The notes: generated from the letters alone by a model not told the origin. Shown: positions 1-8,915, counted from the first letter of the stretch. The stretch: 64,000 bases of DNA from Advenella sp. S44 (GCF_002810445.1 NZ_NEXS01000001.1:186001-250000), one strand, 5' to 3'. Translations and numbers: made by a program.

Positions 1-159
1 AGCGCAGCCGGGCTCCTGATCTATATTGTCCATACACGCCGGTTGCGTGACGGCCGATTCTGTTTTTACACGTTTACCACTGCGGTCAGGTGGCTGCCAC
101 CCTTTGGCGGGTGGTCGGATGCCTGACCTCAACAACAACCTGAATTCCGCAAGGAGATT

Positions 160-195
160 CAGGATCAAACAAACGTGGCGCCTCCTTCGCGCCAC
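160..195 (-). terminator. Probable terminator after the FAH-type hydrolase gene
   Basis: A perfect 7-bp inverted repeat (175-181 GTGGCGC with 189-195 GCGCCAC, 7-nt loop) lies just past the hydrolase stop codon. On the minus strand it is followed by a loose T-rich stretch (GTTTGTTT). The T tract is interrupted, so termination may be incomplete. The bases from 1 to 159 hold nothing else I can support. Confidence 0.6.
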
Positions 196-207
196 GCCTT
201 GCCGGCT

Positions 208-1053
208 TTACGCCTGCACAACCTTTTGCGTCTGTTCGCCCAGACCTTCAATGCCCAGACGCATGGTCTGGCCAGCCTTCAGGTAAACAGGCTCGGGTTT
301 AACACCCATGCCCACGCCCGGTGGCGTGCCTGTGGAAATCACATCGCATGGCTGCAGGCTCATGAAGTTGCTCAGGTAAGAAACGATGGTTGCCACATCA
401 AAAATCATTTTGGCGGTGGTCCCGTCCTGATAGCGTTTGCCGTCCACTTCCAGCCATAGATTCAGGGCTTGCGGGTCAGGCACGTCATCGGCCGTGACCA
501 GCCAGGGTCCGATAGGGCCGAACGTGTCGCAGCCCTTGCCCTTGTCCCATGTGCCGCCTCTTTCGATCTGATATTCGCGTTCCGACACGTCGTTAATAAC
601 GCAATAGCCGGCCACATAGGACAGTGCGTCTTCCTTGCTGATATAACGGGCCTCTTTGCCGATAACCACGCCCAGCTCGACTTCCCAGTCTGTTTTCTTC
701 GACCCGCGAGGGATCGCCACGTCATCATTGGGACCCACAATGGCGCTGGTCCACTTGTTGAATACGACAGGCTCAGAGGGCTCAGGCAGGCCGGACTCGG
801 CCGCGTGGTCAGAATAATTCAGGCCGATGCAAACGAATTTGCCAATGTTGGCCACACATGGTCCGATTCGCGGATTGCCTTCAACAACGGGCAGCGTGGA
901 CAGATCCAGTTCGCGCAGGCGCGCCAGGCCTTCTGCGCTGATGGTGCTGCCGTCAATGTCGCCGATGACGCCAGACAGGTCTCGGATGCGGCCGTCGCTG
1001 TCGACGATGCCTGGTTTTTCTTGCTTGCTTTCCCCATAACGGATGAGTTTCAT
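208..1053 (-). CDS. Fumarylacetoacetate hydrolase family protein (2,4-diketo-3-deoxy sugar acid hydrolase-like)
   Basis: A 281-residue FAH-superfamily enzyme that hydrolyses a C-C bond in an acylpyruvate-type substrate using a divalent metal. Visible family marks are DWEVELGVVIG (about 122-132, metal-ligand glutamates), ND in CVINDVSERE (about 155), the KGKGCDTFGPIGPW loop (171-184) and TGTPPGVGMG (241-250). Close relatives in proteobacteria act on 2,4-diketo-3-deoxy-L-fuconate or -rhamnonate, and some were annotated ureidoglycolate lyase. Neighbouring sugar-acid kinases and aldolase favour a sugar-acid role. Its ATG overlaps the stop of the upstream GntR gene by ATGA, so the two are translationally coupled. 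The exact substrate is not decidable from sequence. Confidence 0.85.
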   Translation of the reverse strand: MKLIRYGESKQEKPGIVDSDGRIRDLSGVIGDIDGSTISAEGLARLRELDLSTLPVVEGNPRIGPCVANIGKFVCIGLNYSDHAAESGLPEPSEPVVFNKWTSAIVGPNDDVAIPRGSKKTDWEVELGVVIGKEARYISKEDALSYVAGYCVINDVSEREYQIERGGTWDKGKGCDTFGPIGPWLVTADDVPDPQALNLWLEVDGKRYQDGTTAKMIFDVATIVSYLSNFMSLQPCDVISTGTPPGVGMGVKPEPVYLKAGQTMRLGIEGLGEQTQKVVQA

Positions 1054-1796
1054 ACTGACTCCTGTTGGTTTGTGTATGCCGATGTCGCTGCGCCGGCTTG
1101 CTGATAGTCGTTGTAGTGCTTTTGCACATGATCCAGGTGCCGGTACATGGCTTCGGAAGCCTTGGCCGGGTTGCGTTCGGCCAGGGCTCGCACAATATGT
1201 TCGTGATCATCAAACGTCGATTGCAGAATCGACGGTATGACGGTTGTGATCGTACGGCTCTTGCGGCTGAGCAGACTGATGCTTTGCGCCACCCTTTGCA
1301 GGTAAACGTTGCCGCAGGCATTGATGATGGTCTGGTGCAGTTCTATATCCAGATGCCGAATGGCTTCGTGGTCATTGCGGGCCAGCGCGGCGCGCGCTTC
1401 CTCGACATTGACGCGCAGGCGCTCAATTTCCGCTTCGGTCAGCCGCTCGCAGGCCAGGCGCGTAATGCCGCCTTCGATAATTTTGCGCGCATCGAACAAC
1501 TCGTTGATCTGGTCAAAGTGTAGGTCGATCAGCAGGCTGAGCGGCTCGATCAGGTCTTCCACATTAAGCGAACTGATGAAGTTGCCTTCGCCCTGCTGAA
1601 TCTTGACCAGCCCCAGCAGCGACAGGCCCCGGATAGCTTCCCGAACCGCAGGCCTGCCCACATCAAACAATACCGCCAGCTCGCGCTCTGGCGGCAATTG
1701 CTGGCCAGCCACCAGTTGCCCCTTGCGGATCATATCGATCAATCGCTGGGCAACCAGTTCCGACACGGAGCGGGATTTGATGGCTTCGAACTTCAC
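1050..1796 (-). CDS. GntR family regulator, FadR/FCD subfamily
   Basis: A 248-residue transcription factor. The N-terminal winged helix (about 8-75) contains PPERELAVLFDVGRPAVREAI, the typical GntR recognition region, followed by an all-helical FCD ligand-binding domain with its spaced Asp/His residues. Members of this subfamily usually sense an organic acid and repress a nearby catabolic operon. The gene is coupled by ATGA overlap to the FAH-type hydrolase. A perfect FadR-type half-site pair, TGGT-AAG-ACCA, lies 87 bp upstream of its start at 1883-1893 and suggests autoregulation. The ligand is probably a sugar acid or keto-deoxy acid, judged from the neighbours only. Confidence 0.88.
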   Translation of the reverse strand: MKFEAIKSRSVSELVAQRLIDMIRKGQLVAGQQLPPERELAVLFDVGRPAVREAIRGLSLLGLVKIQQGEGNFISSLNVEDLIEPLSLLIDLHFDQINELFDARKIIEGGITRLACERLTEAEIERLRVNVEEARAALARNDHEAIRHLDIELHQTIINACGNVYLQRVAQSISLLSRKSRTITTVIPSILQSTFDDHEHIVRALAERNPAKASEAMYRHLDHVQKHYNDYQQAGAATSAYTNQQESV

Positions 1797-1882
1797 TTTT
1801 CTATTTTCACGCTTTCTGTTTCAGCTGGGCCGTTCGTCTGAAATCATCCAGACTACACGACGGATTTCGGGTTCGCGTTCAA

Positions 1883-1893
1883 TGGTAAGACCA
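1883..1893. promoter_or_regulatory. Predicted FadR/GntR operator
   Basis: TGGTAAGACCA is a perfect palindrome around a 3-nt centre and matches the general TGGTNNNACCA pattern of FadR-subfamily sites. It lies in the 142-bp gap between the sugar kinase stop and the GntR start, upstream of the GntR-hydrolase unit. Binding by the adjacent regulator is inferred. Confidence 0.5.
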
Positions 1894-1938
1894 CTGAATG
1901 CCATGCCGCAACTGTAGGAAACCCTAAGTTGGGTTACT

Positions 1939-2880
1939 TCAAACTGCGTCCAGTTCCGCCAGCCTGGCACGGTCGGGATAACCTTCAGTGTCGCCTGCAA
2001 CCTGTACTGCACACGCCCCGATGATGGTGGCACGGCGCACGCTGGCCTGCCAGTCCAGTCCTTCGAGTCGACCGCTGATCAGACCGGCGGCAAAGCCATC
2101 CCCGGCGCCCACAGTATCCACGACTTTCTCCACCGGATAGCCAGGAATCCGAAACGGATGGTCCCCAGCCTGTCCGAACGCGCCGCGGGCGCCCAGCTTG
2201 ACAACTACCGCCTGCGCGCCCAGGCCCCGATAAAATGCCGCAATCCCCTCTTCACTGTCGGCACCTGTGAGAATACGGCCCTCTTCCAGGCCGGGCAGCA
2301 CCCAGTCGGCCAGGCCGGCCAGCTCATTAAGGCGCGTCCGCATCAGTTCAACGGACCCCCACAAGGCAGGGCGCAGATTGGGATCAAAGGAAACCGTTCC
2401 ACCCGCGCGGCGCATGTGCTGCATGGCGGCGACGGTCAGCGCATAGGTGCCAGCATTCAGGGCCGGGAAAATACCGGTGACATGCAGATGCCGGGCCTGG
2501 CCCAGCCAGTCCGGGTCCAGATCATGTGCCGTCATGGCGCTGGCGGCAGAGCCCGAGCGATAATATTCAATTGGCGGGTCGCCCTCGGTGACTTTGCCCT
2601 TGAGCATAAAACCGGTGCGCTCACGCGGCACCATCAGCACGCGCGAGCAATCGATGGCTTCCTGCTCCATAACATTTTTCAAGTACTTGCCCATGGTATC
2701 CTCACCAAGCCGGCTGGCCCAGGCGACTTTTGCGTTCAGCCGCGCCAGGGCTATGCCCACATTGGTTTCGGCGCCTGCCGTCATTTTGTGAAAGGTATGC
2801 ACCGCTTCCAGCGGCCCCGGTTCGGCAGCCACCAGCAGTACCATCATTTCTCCAAACAGCGCCACATCAAATGTCGCCAT
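1939..2880 (-). CDS. kdgK: PfkB family sugar kinase, probable 2-keto-3-deoxygluconate kinase
   Basis: A 313-residue ribokinase/PfkB kinase. The N-terminal GEMMVLL and AGAETNVGIALARL are the usual substrate-binding start, and DTVGAGDGFAAG (255-266) is the PfkB signature with the catalytic Asp and anion hole. Overall length and the FDPNLRPALW segment fit 2-keto-3-deoxygluconate kinases, which phosphorylate KDG at C6. It follows dgoA after a 110-bp gap, with a good ribosome site (GGAGAG) before ATG. A separate family kinase (DgoK-like) is encoded upstream, so this one probably handles an epimeric or related keto-deoxy acid. The family is firm; the substrate is likely but not certain. Confidence 0.8.
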   Translation of the reverse strand: MATFDVALFGEMMVLLVAAEPGPLEAVHTFHKMTAGAETNVGIALARLNAKVAWASRLGEDTMGKYLKNVMEQEAIDCSRVLMVPRERTGFMLKGKVTEGDPPIEYYRSGSAASAMTAHDLDPDWLGQARHLHVTGIFPALNAGTYALTVAAMQHMRRAGGTVSFDPNLRPALWGSVELMRTRLNELAGLADWVLPGLEEGRILTGADSEEGIAAFYRGLGAQAVVVKLGARGAFGQAGDHPFRIPGYPVEKVVDTVGAGDGFAAGLISGRLEGLDWQASVRRATIIGACAVQVAGDTEGYPDRARLAELDAV

Positions 2881-2990
2881 ATCTTTACTCTCCAGTCATT
2901 ATCTGTGTTTTCTGATTCTGTACGTGCCCGTGCAGCAGTTGTTGCCGGGCGATATCAAAACGCTTGTTAGTCCAAGGGCAGGCACGCGAT

Positions 2991-3623
2991 CTAATGCGTC
3001 TGCGGGCACGCCGCCTGCCAAGCCTGTACAAACCGCTGTGCACGTTCACGTGTCACTGCCACCGGCTGCCCCGGCCGATACAGGTCGGACCCCAACCCGG
3101 CGCCGGCGCAACCCGCCCCGACATAGCTGCCCAGGTTTTCGGGATTGATGCCGCCGACCGCATACACCGGTACTTGCGCGGGCAAAACCGCCTTGAGTGC
3201 CTTGACGTAATCCGGCCCGAACACGCTGGACGGAAACAGTTTGAGAGCCTGGGCGCCCGCCTGCAAGGCGGCAAAGGCCTCACTGGCGGTGGCAAACCCG
3301 GCGCAGACCTGGAAACCGTAGGTGCTGACCGCCTCGGAGATCAGCGCCGGGCTGGTGTTGGGGGTAACCATCAGCCTGCCGCCAGCCGCAGACAGCTGCG
3401 TCAGGTGCTCTGGAGTCAGGACCGTTCCGGCCCCGATCATCAGGCTCTCGCCAAAGGCCTGGCTCACCCGCTGCACACTGACCTGCCAGTCTGGCGAGTT
3501 GGTGGGGATTTCAATGGCGTCAAAGCCCGCCTCATGCAACGCTTGCACGTGATCGAGCACTTCGTCGGGACCGATGCCGCGCAAAATGGCGATCAGCGGC
3601 AACTCAGGTGTCCAGGGATTCAT
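2991..3623 (-). CDS. dgoA: 2-dehydro-3-deoxy-6-phosphogalactonate aldolase
   Basis: A 210-residue class I KDPG/KDPGal aldolase that cleaves 2-keto-3-deoxy-6-phosphogalactonate to pyruvate and glyceraldehyde 3-phosphate. Seen are LIAILRG (10-16), the catalytic IEIP glutamate (E38), GAGTVL (64-69), VTPNT (86-90) and the Schiff-base lysine K128 in LKLFPSS. The LIAILRG start and the adjacent dgoK-like gene favour the DgoA branch over Eda. Its ATG overlaps the end of the dgoK-like gene by 20 bp and has a ribosome site (AAGGAA) inside it. Confidence 0.87.
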   Translation of the reverse strand: MNPWTPELPLIAILRGIGPDEVLDHVQALHEAGFDAIEIPTNSPDWQVSVQRVSQAFGESLMIGAGTVLTPEHLTQLSAAGGRLMVTPNTSPALISEAVSTYGFQVCAGFATASEAFAALQAGAQALKLFPSSVFGPDYVKALKAVLPAQVPVYAVGGINPENLGSYVGAGCAGAGLGSDLYRPGQPVAVTRERAQRFVQAWQAACPQTH

Positions 3624-4509
3624 GTATTTTCCTTATTCCGTTCAAAATGGCCGTATCGGCATCCTGGGTGGTAAACGCAATACCGGCCAGGTGCAGGGCG
3701 CGGTCATAGCGCGTAAAGAGCGAACCGCTGCCCACTAGCGTGACTGGCGTATCGGCCGAGACCGAAAAACGCTGGCGCATATCGCGCACTTCAGAGCCGA
3801 TCAGCAGCCCCGAGAGGTAATCATCAACCTGCTGGGCAGCCAGATGACCCAAAATATACCGCGCCCTGACGGTAAACAGCTCGCTCATGGTGTCGCTGGC
3901 GGCAAGTCCTGCCATCACGCCGCGATCAAAGGACTCGGGGTGTGGTTCGGTCGCCGGCAGGCCGCGGCCCAGCAGCGAATGATGGCGCAGTACGTCGAAC
4001 AGCTCCCCGGTCATGACCGTCGTAAAGCTGTGGATGACATCGTGGTGGACGCGCGCCCATTTGCTGTGCGTGCCAGGCAGTATAAACAGGGCAGATGCCG
4101 TCTCTTGCAGTGCGCCCAGCAACTGGGTTTCCTCGCCTCGCATTACATCGGCGCCATCCGGGCCGGGCACGCACACCCCCGGAATAATACCAGCCTGGGC
4201 AGGCCAGCCTGGATCGACCGACGTCAGGCTTGTGCCCAGCGTATTGAGCGATACCGGGCAGGGCAGATAGTTTGCCTGTTGCCAACCGACATTGCTGCCC
4301 GCCATGCCGGCAATGTAGATGCGTGAAATATCGGCCTGCACGATCTGCATTTGTTGCAGCAGGTCTTGCAGCACAGCGGGAAACGACTGGTTCTGCATCC
4401 GTGTAATGCCAAAAGGCGATACCGCACTTTTGACGGCAACGCCGTCTTCAACCAGCCACAATCGCAGATTGGTTGAACCCCAGTCTGCGGCAAGATAACG
4501 CGAAACCAT
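3604..4509 (-). CDS. dgoK: 2-dehydro-3-deoxygalactonokinase
   Basis: A 301-residue DgoK-family kinase, ASKHA fold. The start chosen at 4509 gives MVSRYLAADWGSTNLRLWL, with the phosphate-1 motif ADWGSTN at residues 8-14, and has a strong ribosome site (AGGAGAAG) just upstream. An upstream in-frame start at 4572 would add 21 unlike residues. The enzyme phosphorylates 2-keto-3-deoxygalactonate to the substrate of the overlapping DgoA aldolase. The galactonate dehydratase that would feed this pathway is not in the window. Confidence 0.85.
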   Translation of the reverse strand: MVSRYLAADWGSTNLRLWLVEDGVAVKSAVSPFGITRMQNQSFPAVLQDLLQQMQIVQADISRIYIAGMAGSNVGWQQANYLPCPVSLNTLGTSLTSVDPGWPAQAGIIPGVCVPGPDGADVMRGEETQLLGALQETASALFILPGTHSKWARVHHDVIHSFTTVMTGELFDVLRHHSLLGRGLPATEPHPESFDRGVMAGLAASDTMSELFTVRARYILGHLAAQQVDDYLSGLLIGSEVRDMRQRFSVSADTPVTLVGSGSLFTRYDRALHLAGIAFTTQDADTAILNGIRKIHESLDT

Positions 4510-4720
4510 GTTGTCTTCTTCTCCTGTTATAGCGCCCACGCATGCCGTGTTCGGTCCGACGCCTGCGGCCATTCAACGGCACAGGCGCCATGCAGTGGCG
4601 GCGATCAGCTTATCACAAATGAACAGACAACCCGACTGCGCAATACCTTTGTTTCATTACCGCAGCCACTGCGCCGGATCTTTTCGAGCTGCTCGTCAAT
4701 CACGTTCGTCATTAGTCGGT

Positions 4721-6145
4721 CTACGCCGACCAGCTGACGATTTTGCCCGGATTGAAGATATTGTCGGGGTCATAGGCATGCTTGATGCTGCGCATCAGTT
4801 GCAGGGCGACTTCGCCATGTTCTGCTTTCAGAAAACCCATCTTGTGGATGCCCACGCCGTGCTCTCCGGTGCAGGTGCCGTCCATTTGTATGGCGCGCTG
4901 CACCAGGCGGTTGTTGATCTCTTCTGCCTGATGCCATTCCTGTTCATCATCGGCATCAATCATCATGACCACATGGAAATTGCCATCGCCGACATGGCCG
5001 ACAATAGACCAGGGAAAGGCGACGCTTTGCAGATCGGTCGCGGTGTCGGTAACGCAATCGGCCAGGCGCGAAATGGGCACGCACACATCTGTGGTGATGG
5101 CGCGTCCACCAGGCCGTTGCTGCAGGCAGGCGAAATAGTAATTGTGGCGGGCCGTCCACAGCACGGTGCGCTGCTCGGGTTTTTCAGCCCACTGGAATGC
5201 CGTGCCCCCCTGCCCGGCGGTCAGTTCCTGCACGATCACGGCCTGTTCCGCAATGCCGGCGGGAGATCCGTGAAATTCGAATAGCAGCAGCGGCTGTTCG
5301 GCCAGCGCGGTTTTGCTGTAGGCATTGACAGCGCGCACGGCACGCTCATCCATGAACTCGACACGGGCAATGGGCACCCCGCTTTGCATAATGTCGGTCA
5401 CGGCCTGCACAGCATGGCGCAACGTCGGGAACGAACACACCGCGGCAGTCACCGCCTCGGGCAGCGGATACACACGCAGGGTGATCTCCACAATCACGCC
5501 CAGCGTGCCTTCGCTGCCCACATATAAATGCGTCAGATCATAGCCGGCCGATGATTTGCGAGCACGGCTGCTGGTACGGATGACTTCGCCAGTTGCCGTG
5601 ACCACTTTGAGCGACAGAACATTGTCGCGCATGGTCCCGTAGCGGACCGCGTTGGTCCCGGAAGCGCGGGTCGCCGTCATGCCGCCAATAGATGCGTGCG
5701 CGCCCGGGTCAATGGGAAAGAACAAACCAGTATGGCGAATCTCATCATTTAACTGTGTGCGAATGACTCCCGGCTGCACGGTTACGGTGAAATCTTCCGG
5801 CTGGACGGCCAGCACCTGATTCATGTCGCGAAAATCGATCGTGATGCCGCCTTCAATGGGTAGCACATGGCCTTCTATGGATGAACCAATGCCAAATGGA
5901 ATAAGCGGCACATTGTGTTCGGTGCACAGCTGGACCGCCGCGATCACATCGTCCGTGTCTTTGGGAAAGAGCACGGCGTCTGGCGGTACCGGTGGATAAG
6001 CCGATTCATCACGAGCGTGATGTTCGCGCACGGCATGGGTTGTGGTGAAGCGCTCGCCGAAACGAGCAGTAAACGCCGCCACGGCGGCCTCGGAAAATTC
6101 TCTGCGAGGCATGCCGGAAGCGGGAGTGGCGGGAGTGTATGCCAT
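4721..6145 (-). CDS. FAD-linked oxidase, GlcD / D-lactate dehydrogenase type
   Basis: A 474-residue member of the FAD_binding_4 plus FAD-oxidase_C family. The PCMH-type FAD domain shows PFGIGSSIEGH and GGMTATRASGTNAVRYGTM. The C-terminal domain has GHVGDGNFH (383-391), GEHGVG (427-432) and NPGKI (465-469), all typical of D-lactate dehydrogenases (cytochrome type) and glycolate oxidase GlcD. It oxidises a D-2-hydroxyacid and passes electrons to the chain. The substrate is not fixed by sequence. A second, different family member follows downstream, so the two may act on different acids. Transcription probably continues from the 455-residue oxidase gene after an A-rich 143-bp gap. Confidence 0.82.
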   Translation of the reverse strand: MAYTPATPASGMPRREFSEAAVAAFTARFGERFTTTHAVREHHARDESAYPPVPPDAVLFPKDTDDVIAAVQLCTEHNVPLIPFGIGSSIEGHVLPIEGGITIDFRDMNQVLAVQPEDFTVTVQPGVIRTQLNDEIRHTGLFFPIDPGAHASIGGMTATRASGTNAVRYGTMRDNVLSLKVVTATGEVIRTSSRARKSSAGYDLTHLYVGSEGTLGVIVEITLRVYPLPEAVTAAVCSFPTLRHAVQAVTDIMQSGVPIARVEFMDERAVRAVNAYSKTALAEQPLLLFEFHGSPAGIAEQAVIVQELTAGQGGTAFQWAEKPEQRTVLWTARHNYYFACLQQRPGGRAITTDVCVPISRLADCVTDTATDLQSVAFPWSIVGHVGDGNFHVVMMIDADDEQEWHQAEEINNRLVQRAIQMDGTCTGEHGVGIHKMGFLKAEHGEVALQLMRSIKHAYDPDNIFNPGKIVSWSA

Positions 6146-6288
6146 GAGTGTGCGACCTTATAAAACGGCAATAAAAAAGGCAAAAATAAACGAGATTAAA
6201 AACCGGAAGAAACAAGGCAATAAAAAATGGGATAAAAGCAGGATAACAACGGGATTAAAAAGGGCAATAGCAATGTCGATGAATAATA
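6146..6288. other. A-rich spacer with short direct repeats
   Basis: The gap between the two FAD oxidase genes is strongly A-rich on the plus strand. It carries the near-repeat GGCAATAAAAAA twice (about 6168 and 6216) plus several GGATAAAA/GGATTAAAA variants. No coding sequence or terminator is evident. Confidence 0.4.
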
Positions 6289-7656
6289 TCAGTCAAGGAT
6301 GCGTGCCGCGTTCAGTACCCCTTGCGGATTGAGTGCCTCACGGATGCGGCGCATCACCTGCTGCTGGGTATCATCACGACTGTAATGAAGAAATGGTTTC
6401 TTCAGTCGGCCGATACCATGCTCGGCCGAAATGCTGCCATTGAACCTGCCGGTAAGTGCGTACACCGCCTCTTCTACCGGAACAATGTCGTCCGGATGCA
6501 GATGGCCGGTCGTCAAGTGCAAATTCCCATCGCCAAGATGACCAAAAAGCAGGTTGGAGGCCTGTGGCCAGCGCTGGCTGATCTGGGCCATGGCCTGTTC
6601 TATGAAGGTGCCCATATCCTTTAGCGGAATGCCTATATCGAAGGCCACGAATGGCCGCAGCGACGTGAATAGTTCTCCGATGCCATCACGAATCGCCCAC
6701 AGATCTGCAGCGTGGTCCAGGCTTTGCGGCACGATGGCATCCTGGACGGCGCCGTTTTCAAGCATGGATTCCAGAAAAGCATCGAAACCGGCATGGAACA
6801 TGGGCGTATCGGCGCCTTCGGTTTCGAGCAGCACGGTCAGTGGCCATGCGCCATCAAAGGGAAGAGCCCTGCCAGTAACCCTCGCAGCCTGGGCCACATA
6901 GTCGGCCCACATCACTTCAAAACTGGACAACTCCGGCAGCGCGCTGCGCGCCGCTTTCAGCAAGGGCGCGATCTGCGCGAACGAAGCCAGTCCGACCAGC
7001 GCCGAGCGCCGTGCCTGCGGACGCGGGAACAGGCGCACAACCACACGCGTGATAATGCCCAGCGTGCCCTCGGTGCCGATAAAAAGCTGCTTCAAATCCA
7101 GGCCGGTATTGTTTTTGAGAGTACGATCCAGCATTGTCATGATGGTGCCATCGGGCAGCACGACCTCCAGACCCAGCACCAGTTGCCGGGTGGTGCCGTA
7201 ACGCAGGACCCGGTTGCCACCGGCATTGGTCGCCACGTTGCCCCCGAGCTGACAGGAGCCGCGCGCGCCAAGGTCCAGCGGAAAATACCAGCCTTTTTCT
7301 TCCACCGCAGCACACAGGGTCTCCAGCACAACGCCGGCCTGCACCAGCGCGGTACCACCCGCTTCATCGATATCTTCAATCTGGTTCAGCAGTTCGAGCG
7401 AAATGACCACATCGCCTTCATCAGGCGCTGCCCCGCCGGCCAGCCCGCTGCCGCCACCCGCGATGGTGATTTTCCGGTTATGCCTGGCGCACAGCCCAAC
7501 CAGCGCAGCCACCTGCTCGACCGTCGCAGGGCGGGCCACCAGTTGCGGGGCACCTGCCTGCAGACCACTGGCGTCACTGCCGTATCGGGCAAGCGAGGCC
7601 GGGTCCGTCAAAACGTTCAGTTCTGGCGGCAATTGGGAAGTAAAGGGGTCTGACAT
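6289..7656 (-). CDS. FAD-binding oxidase, D-2-hydroxyacid dehydrogenase type
   Basis: A 455-residue FAD_binding_4/FAD-oxidase_C protein. It shows ITIAGGGSGLAGGA in the FAD domain, GSCQLGGNVATNAGG, IGTEGTLGIITRV, and near the C terminus GHLGDGNLH and SAEHGIG. The pattern is closest to D-2-hydroxyglutarate dehydrogenase and related GlcD paralogues. It is only distantly similar to the oxidase gene that follows it. The ATG at 7656 lacks a good ribosome site, and a palindrome (ACGATCGT) sits 8 nt upstream of it. That suggests a regulator may block translation initiation or the nearby promoter. Confidence 0.8.
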   Translation of the reverse strand: MSDPFTSQLPPELNVLTDPASLARYGSDASGLQAGAPQLVARPATVEQVAALVGLCARHNRKITIAGGGSGLAGGAAPDEGDVVISLELLNQIEDIDEAGGTALVQAGVVLETLCAAVEEKGWYFPLDLGARGSCQLGGNVATNAGGNRVLRYGTTRQLVLGLEVVLPDGTIMTMLDRTLKNNTGLDLKQLFIGTEGTLGIITRVVVRLFPRPQARRSALVGLASFAQIAPLLKAARSALPELSSFEVMWADYVAQAARVTGRALPFDGAWPLTVLLETEGADTPMFHAGFDAFLESMLENGAVQDAIVPQSLDHAADLWAIRDGIGELFTSLRPFVAFDIGIPLKDMGTFIEQAMAQISQRWPQASNLLFGHLGDGNLHLTTGHLHPDDIVPVEEAVYALTGRFNGSISAEHGIGRLKKPFLHYSRDDTQQQVMRRIREALNPQGVLNAARILD

Positions 7657-7662
7657 GAAAAA

Positions 7663-7706
7663 GACGATCGTAAAAAATGAAGGAAGACTTATTCTATACG
7701 ATCGTC
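7663..7706. promoter_or_regulatory. Twin ACGATCGT palindromes, candidate operator pair
   Basis: The 8-bp palindrome ACGATCGT occurs at 7664-7671 and again at 7698-7705. With flanking bases it forms a perfect 9-bp inverted repeat (GACGATCGT / ACGATCGTC), centres 34 bp apart. It lies immediately upstream of the 455-residue oxidase gene on the minus strand and encloses a TATAGAAT-like -10 element. I infer an operator pair or looping site; the regulator is unknown. Confidence 0.45.
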
Positions 7707-7823
7707 AGGTACCTGATGGATATATCCGTGCCACGGCGAGCACCCGCACGGATTGATGCTTTCGCGCATGGCCGACAAACCATCATGCAGGGCATCTGCC
7801 GGAGAACGCTCGAAAACAACAGC

Positions 7824-8915
7824 TTAGCGCGGCCAGTTGCTCAACGATGTCCGCGGCGGATTCACCGCCCCTTTTTCGGATAGTTCCGGGTGCACCACAT
7901 CACCATCGCGAACAATCTCCACGCCATCCAGGGTGAGGCTGCAGCCGCGCATCGGAATGTCCATATGGCATGCCGTATCGTTATCTCCGCCCAGTTCCAC
8001 ATTTGGGCCCAGCGAAAATAGGACGTTGCCGTAAAATGACAAGGCGTTCATGACGTGCTCTTGATGCAAATGGCGCGTCGCTTCAAAGTGGTACCAGCGC
8101 GCCGCATCGTTCAAGCCCCAGCCAATATGCGAAATGGCGTAAGCGCGGTTGTCATCGAACCCGGCCATGTAGGTGCGCAGCAGGTCTGCATCCATGCCGC
8201 TCCCCTCAATCTTCGTGACTGAGCCACGCTCTACCGTCAGGACGACATCGCTTTGCAGGTAACGCTTGAACGCTGTCAGGATATCGCCTGCTCGTAAAAC
8301 GACGGTGCCGTTGACCGCGCCATCGGTGGCCTGGGTGAACACGAAACCGGAAGGAAAATTGTCCCAACGGCCGGGCTCGTCTGTAAATCCATATTCAGAC
8401 ATGACGGGATATTGGCCCAATTCATATGTGATATCGGTACCGTAGCGGGACGTAATGTGCATGTGACGGGCGGGGATCAGGATTTCACGGGCACGTTCGA
8501 CTCGTTTGGCCAATTCGGGAGTCGGGAACATGGCGCGCAATACATGAGGCGGTTCCATGATGCGCAGCACCCGCACGCCTGCCTTTTGCATCTCAAGCTG
8601 TTCACGCGAAAAAAGCAGGCCCACCAGGTCAATGACCATATCGCAGCGCTTGAGCATATCCAGAAGCAAATCGTGGCCCGTGAACGGGTGGCGCCCCTGC
8701 ACGCCAGTCTGTAGTGACTGGTCGCGCTGAACATTCACATTGAACGCCTGTGCGCCCAGGCGATGCGCTGCTTTCAATAGGGCCTGTACATAGTCGGTCC
8801 ATTCTGTTCCGGCGTTCAAGACGGCAATCCGTTCGCCCTCTTGCACCTTGCATAGCCGCAACTCTTCCAGAAACAACTCAACGAGGTCGAAATCCACTGC
8901 TGATGATGTCGTCAT
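7824..8915 (-). CDS. nicX: 2,5-dihydroxypyridine 5,6-dioxygenase
   Basis: A 363-residue Fe(II)-dependent ring-cleavage enzyme that opens 2,5-dihydroxypyridine to N-formylmaleamate. The family resembles leucine aminopeptidases rather than ordinary extradiol dioxygenases. The iron ligands known in Pseudomonas putida NicX (His265, His318, Asp320) correspond to H263 in ISHIGWGLN and H317/D319 in CHMDIP. Other shared stretches are GQYPVMSEYG and DEPGRWDNFPSGF. The start at 8915 is chosen because it overlaps the nicD stop as ATGA; an upstream in-frame start at 8966 would add 17 unlike residues. It is the last gene of the pyridine operon. Confidence 0.93.
   Translation of the reverse strand: MTTSSAVDFDLVELFLEELRLCKVQEGERIAVLNAGTEWTDYVQALLKAAHRLGAQAFNVNVQRDQSLQTGVQGRHPFTGHDLLLDMLKRCDMVIDLVGLLFSREQLEMQKAGVRVLRIMEPPHVLRAMFPTPELAKRVERAREILIPARHMHITSRYGTDITYELGQYPVMSEYGFTDEPGRWDNFPSGFVFTQATDGAVNGTVVLRAGDILTAFKRYLQSDVVLTVERGSVTKIEGSGMDADLLRTYMAGFDDNRAYAISHIGWGLNDAARWYHFEATRHLHQEHVMNALSFYGNVLFSLGPNVELGGDNDTACHMDIPMRGCSLTLDGVEIVRDGDVVHPELSEKGAVNPPRTSLSNWPR

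Noticed and set aside
1-60. Start of a minus-strand gene at the left edge
   Set aside because: An ATG with few codons lies near the edge, but there is no ribosome site and too little sequence to support a gene.
6712-7653. 313-residue open frame on the plus strand
   Set aside because: Antisense shadow of the FAD oxidase at 6289-7656, rich in His/Gln/Arg with no domain.
7824-8915. Leucyl aminopeptidase (M29-like) annotation for the dioxygenase
   Set aside because: The His/His/Asp iron ligands and adjoining sequence match NicX, and the neighbours encode the next two steps of the same pathway.
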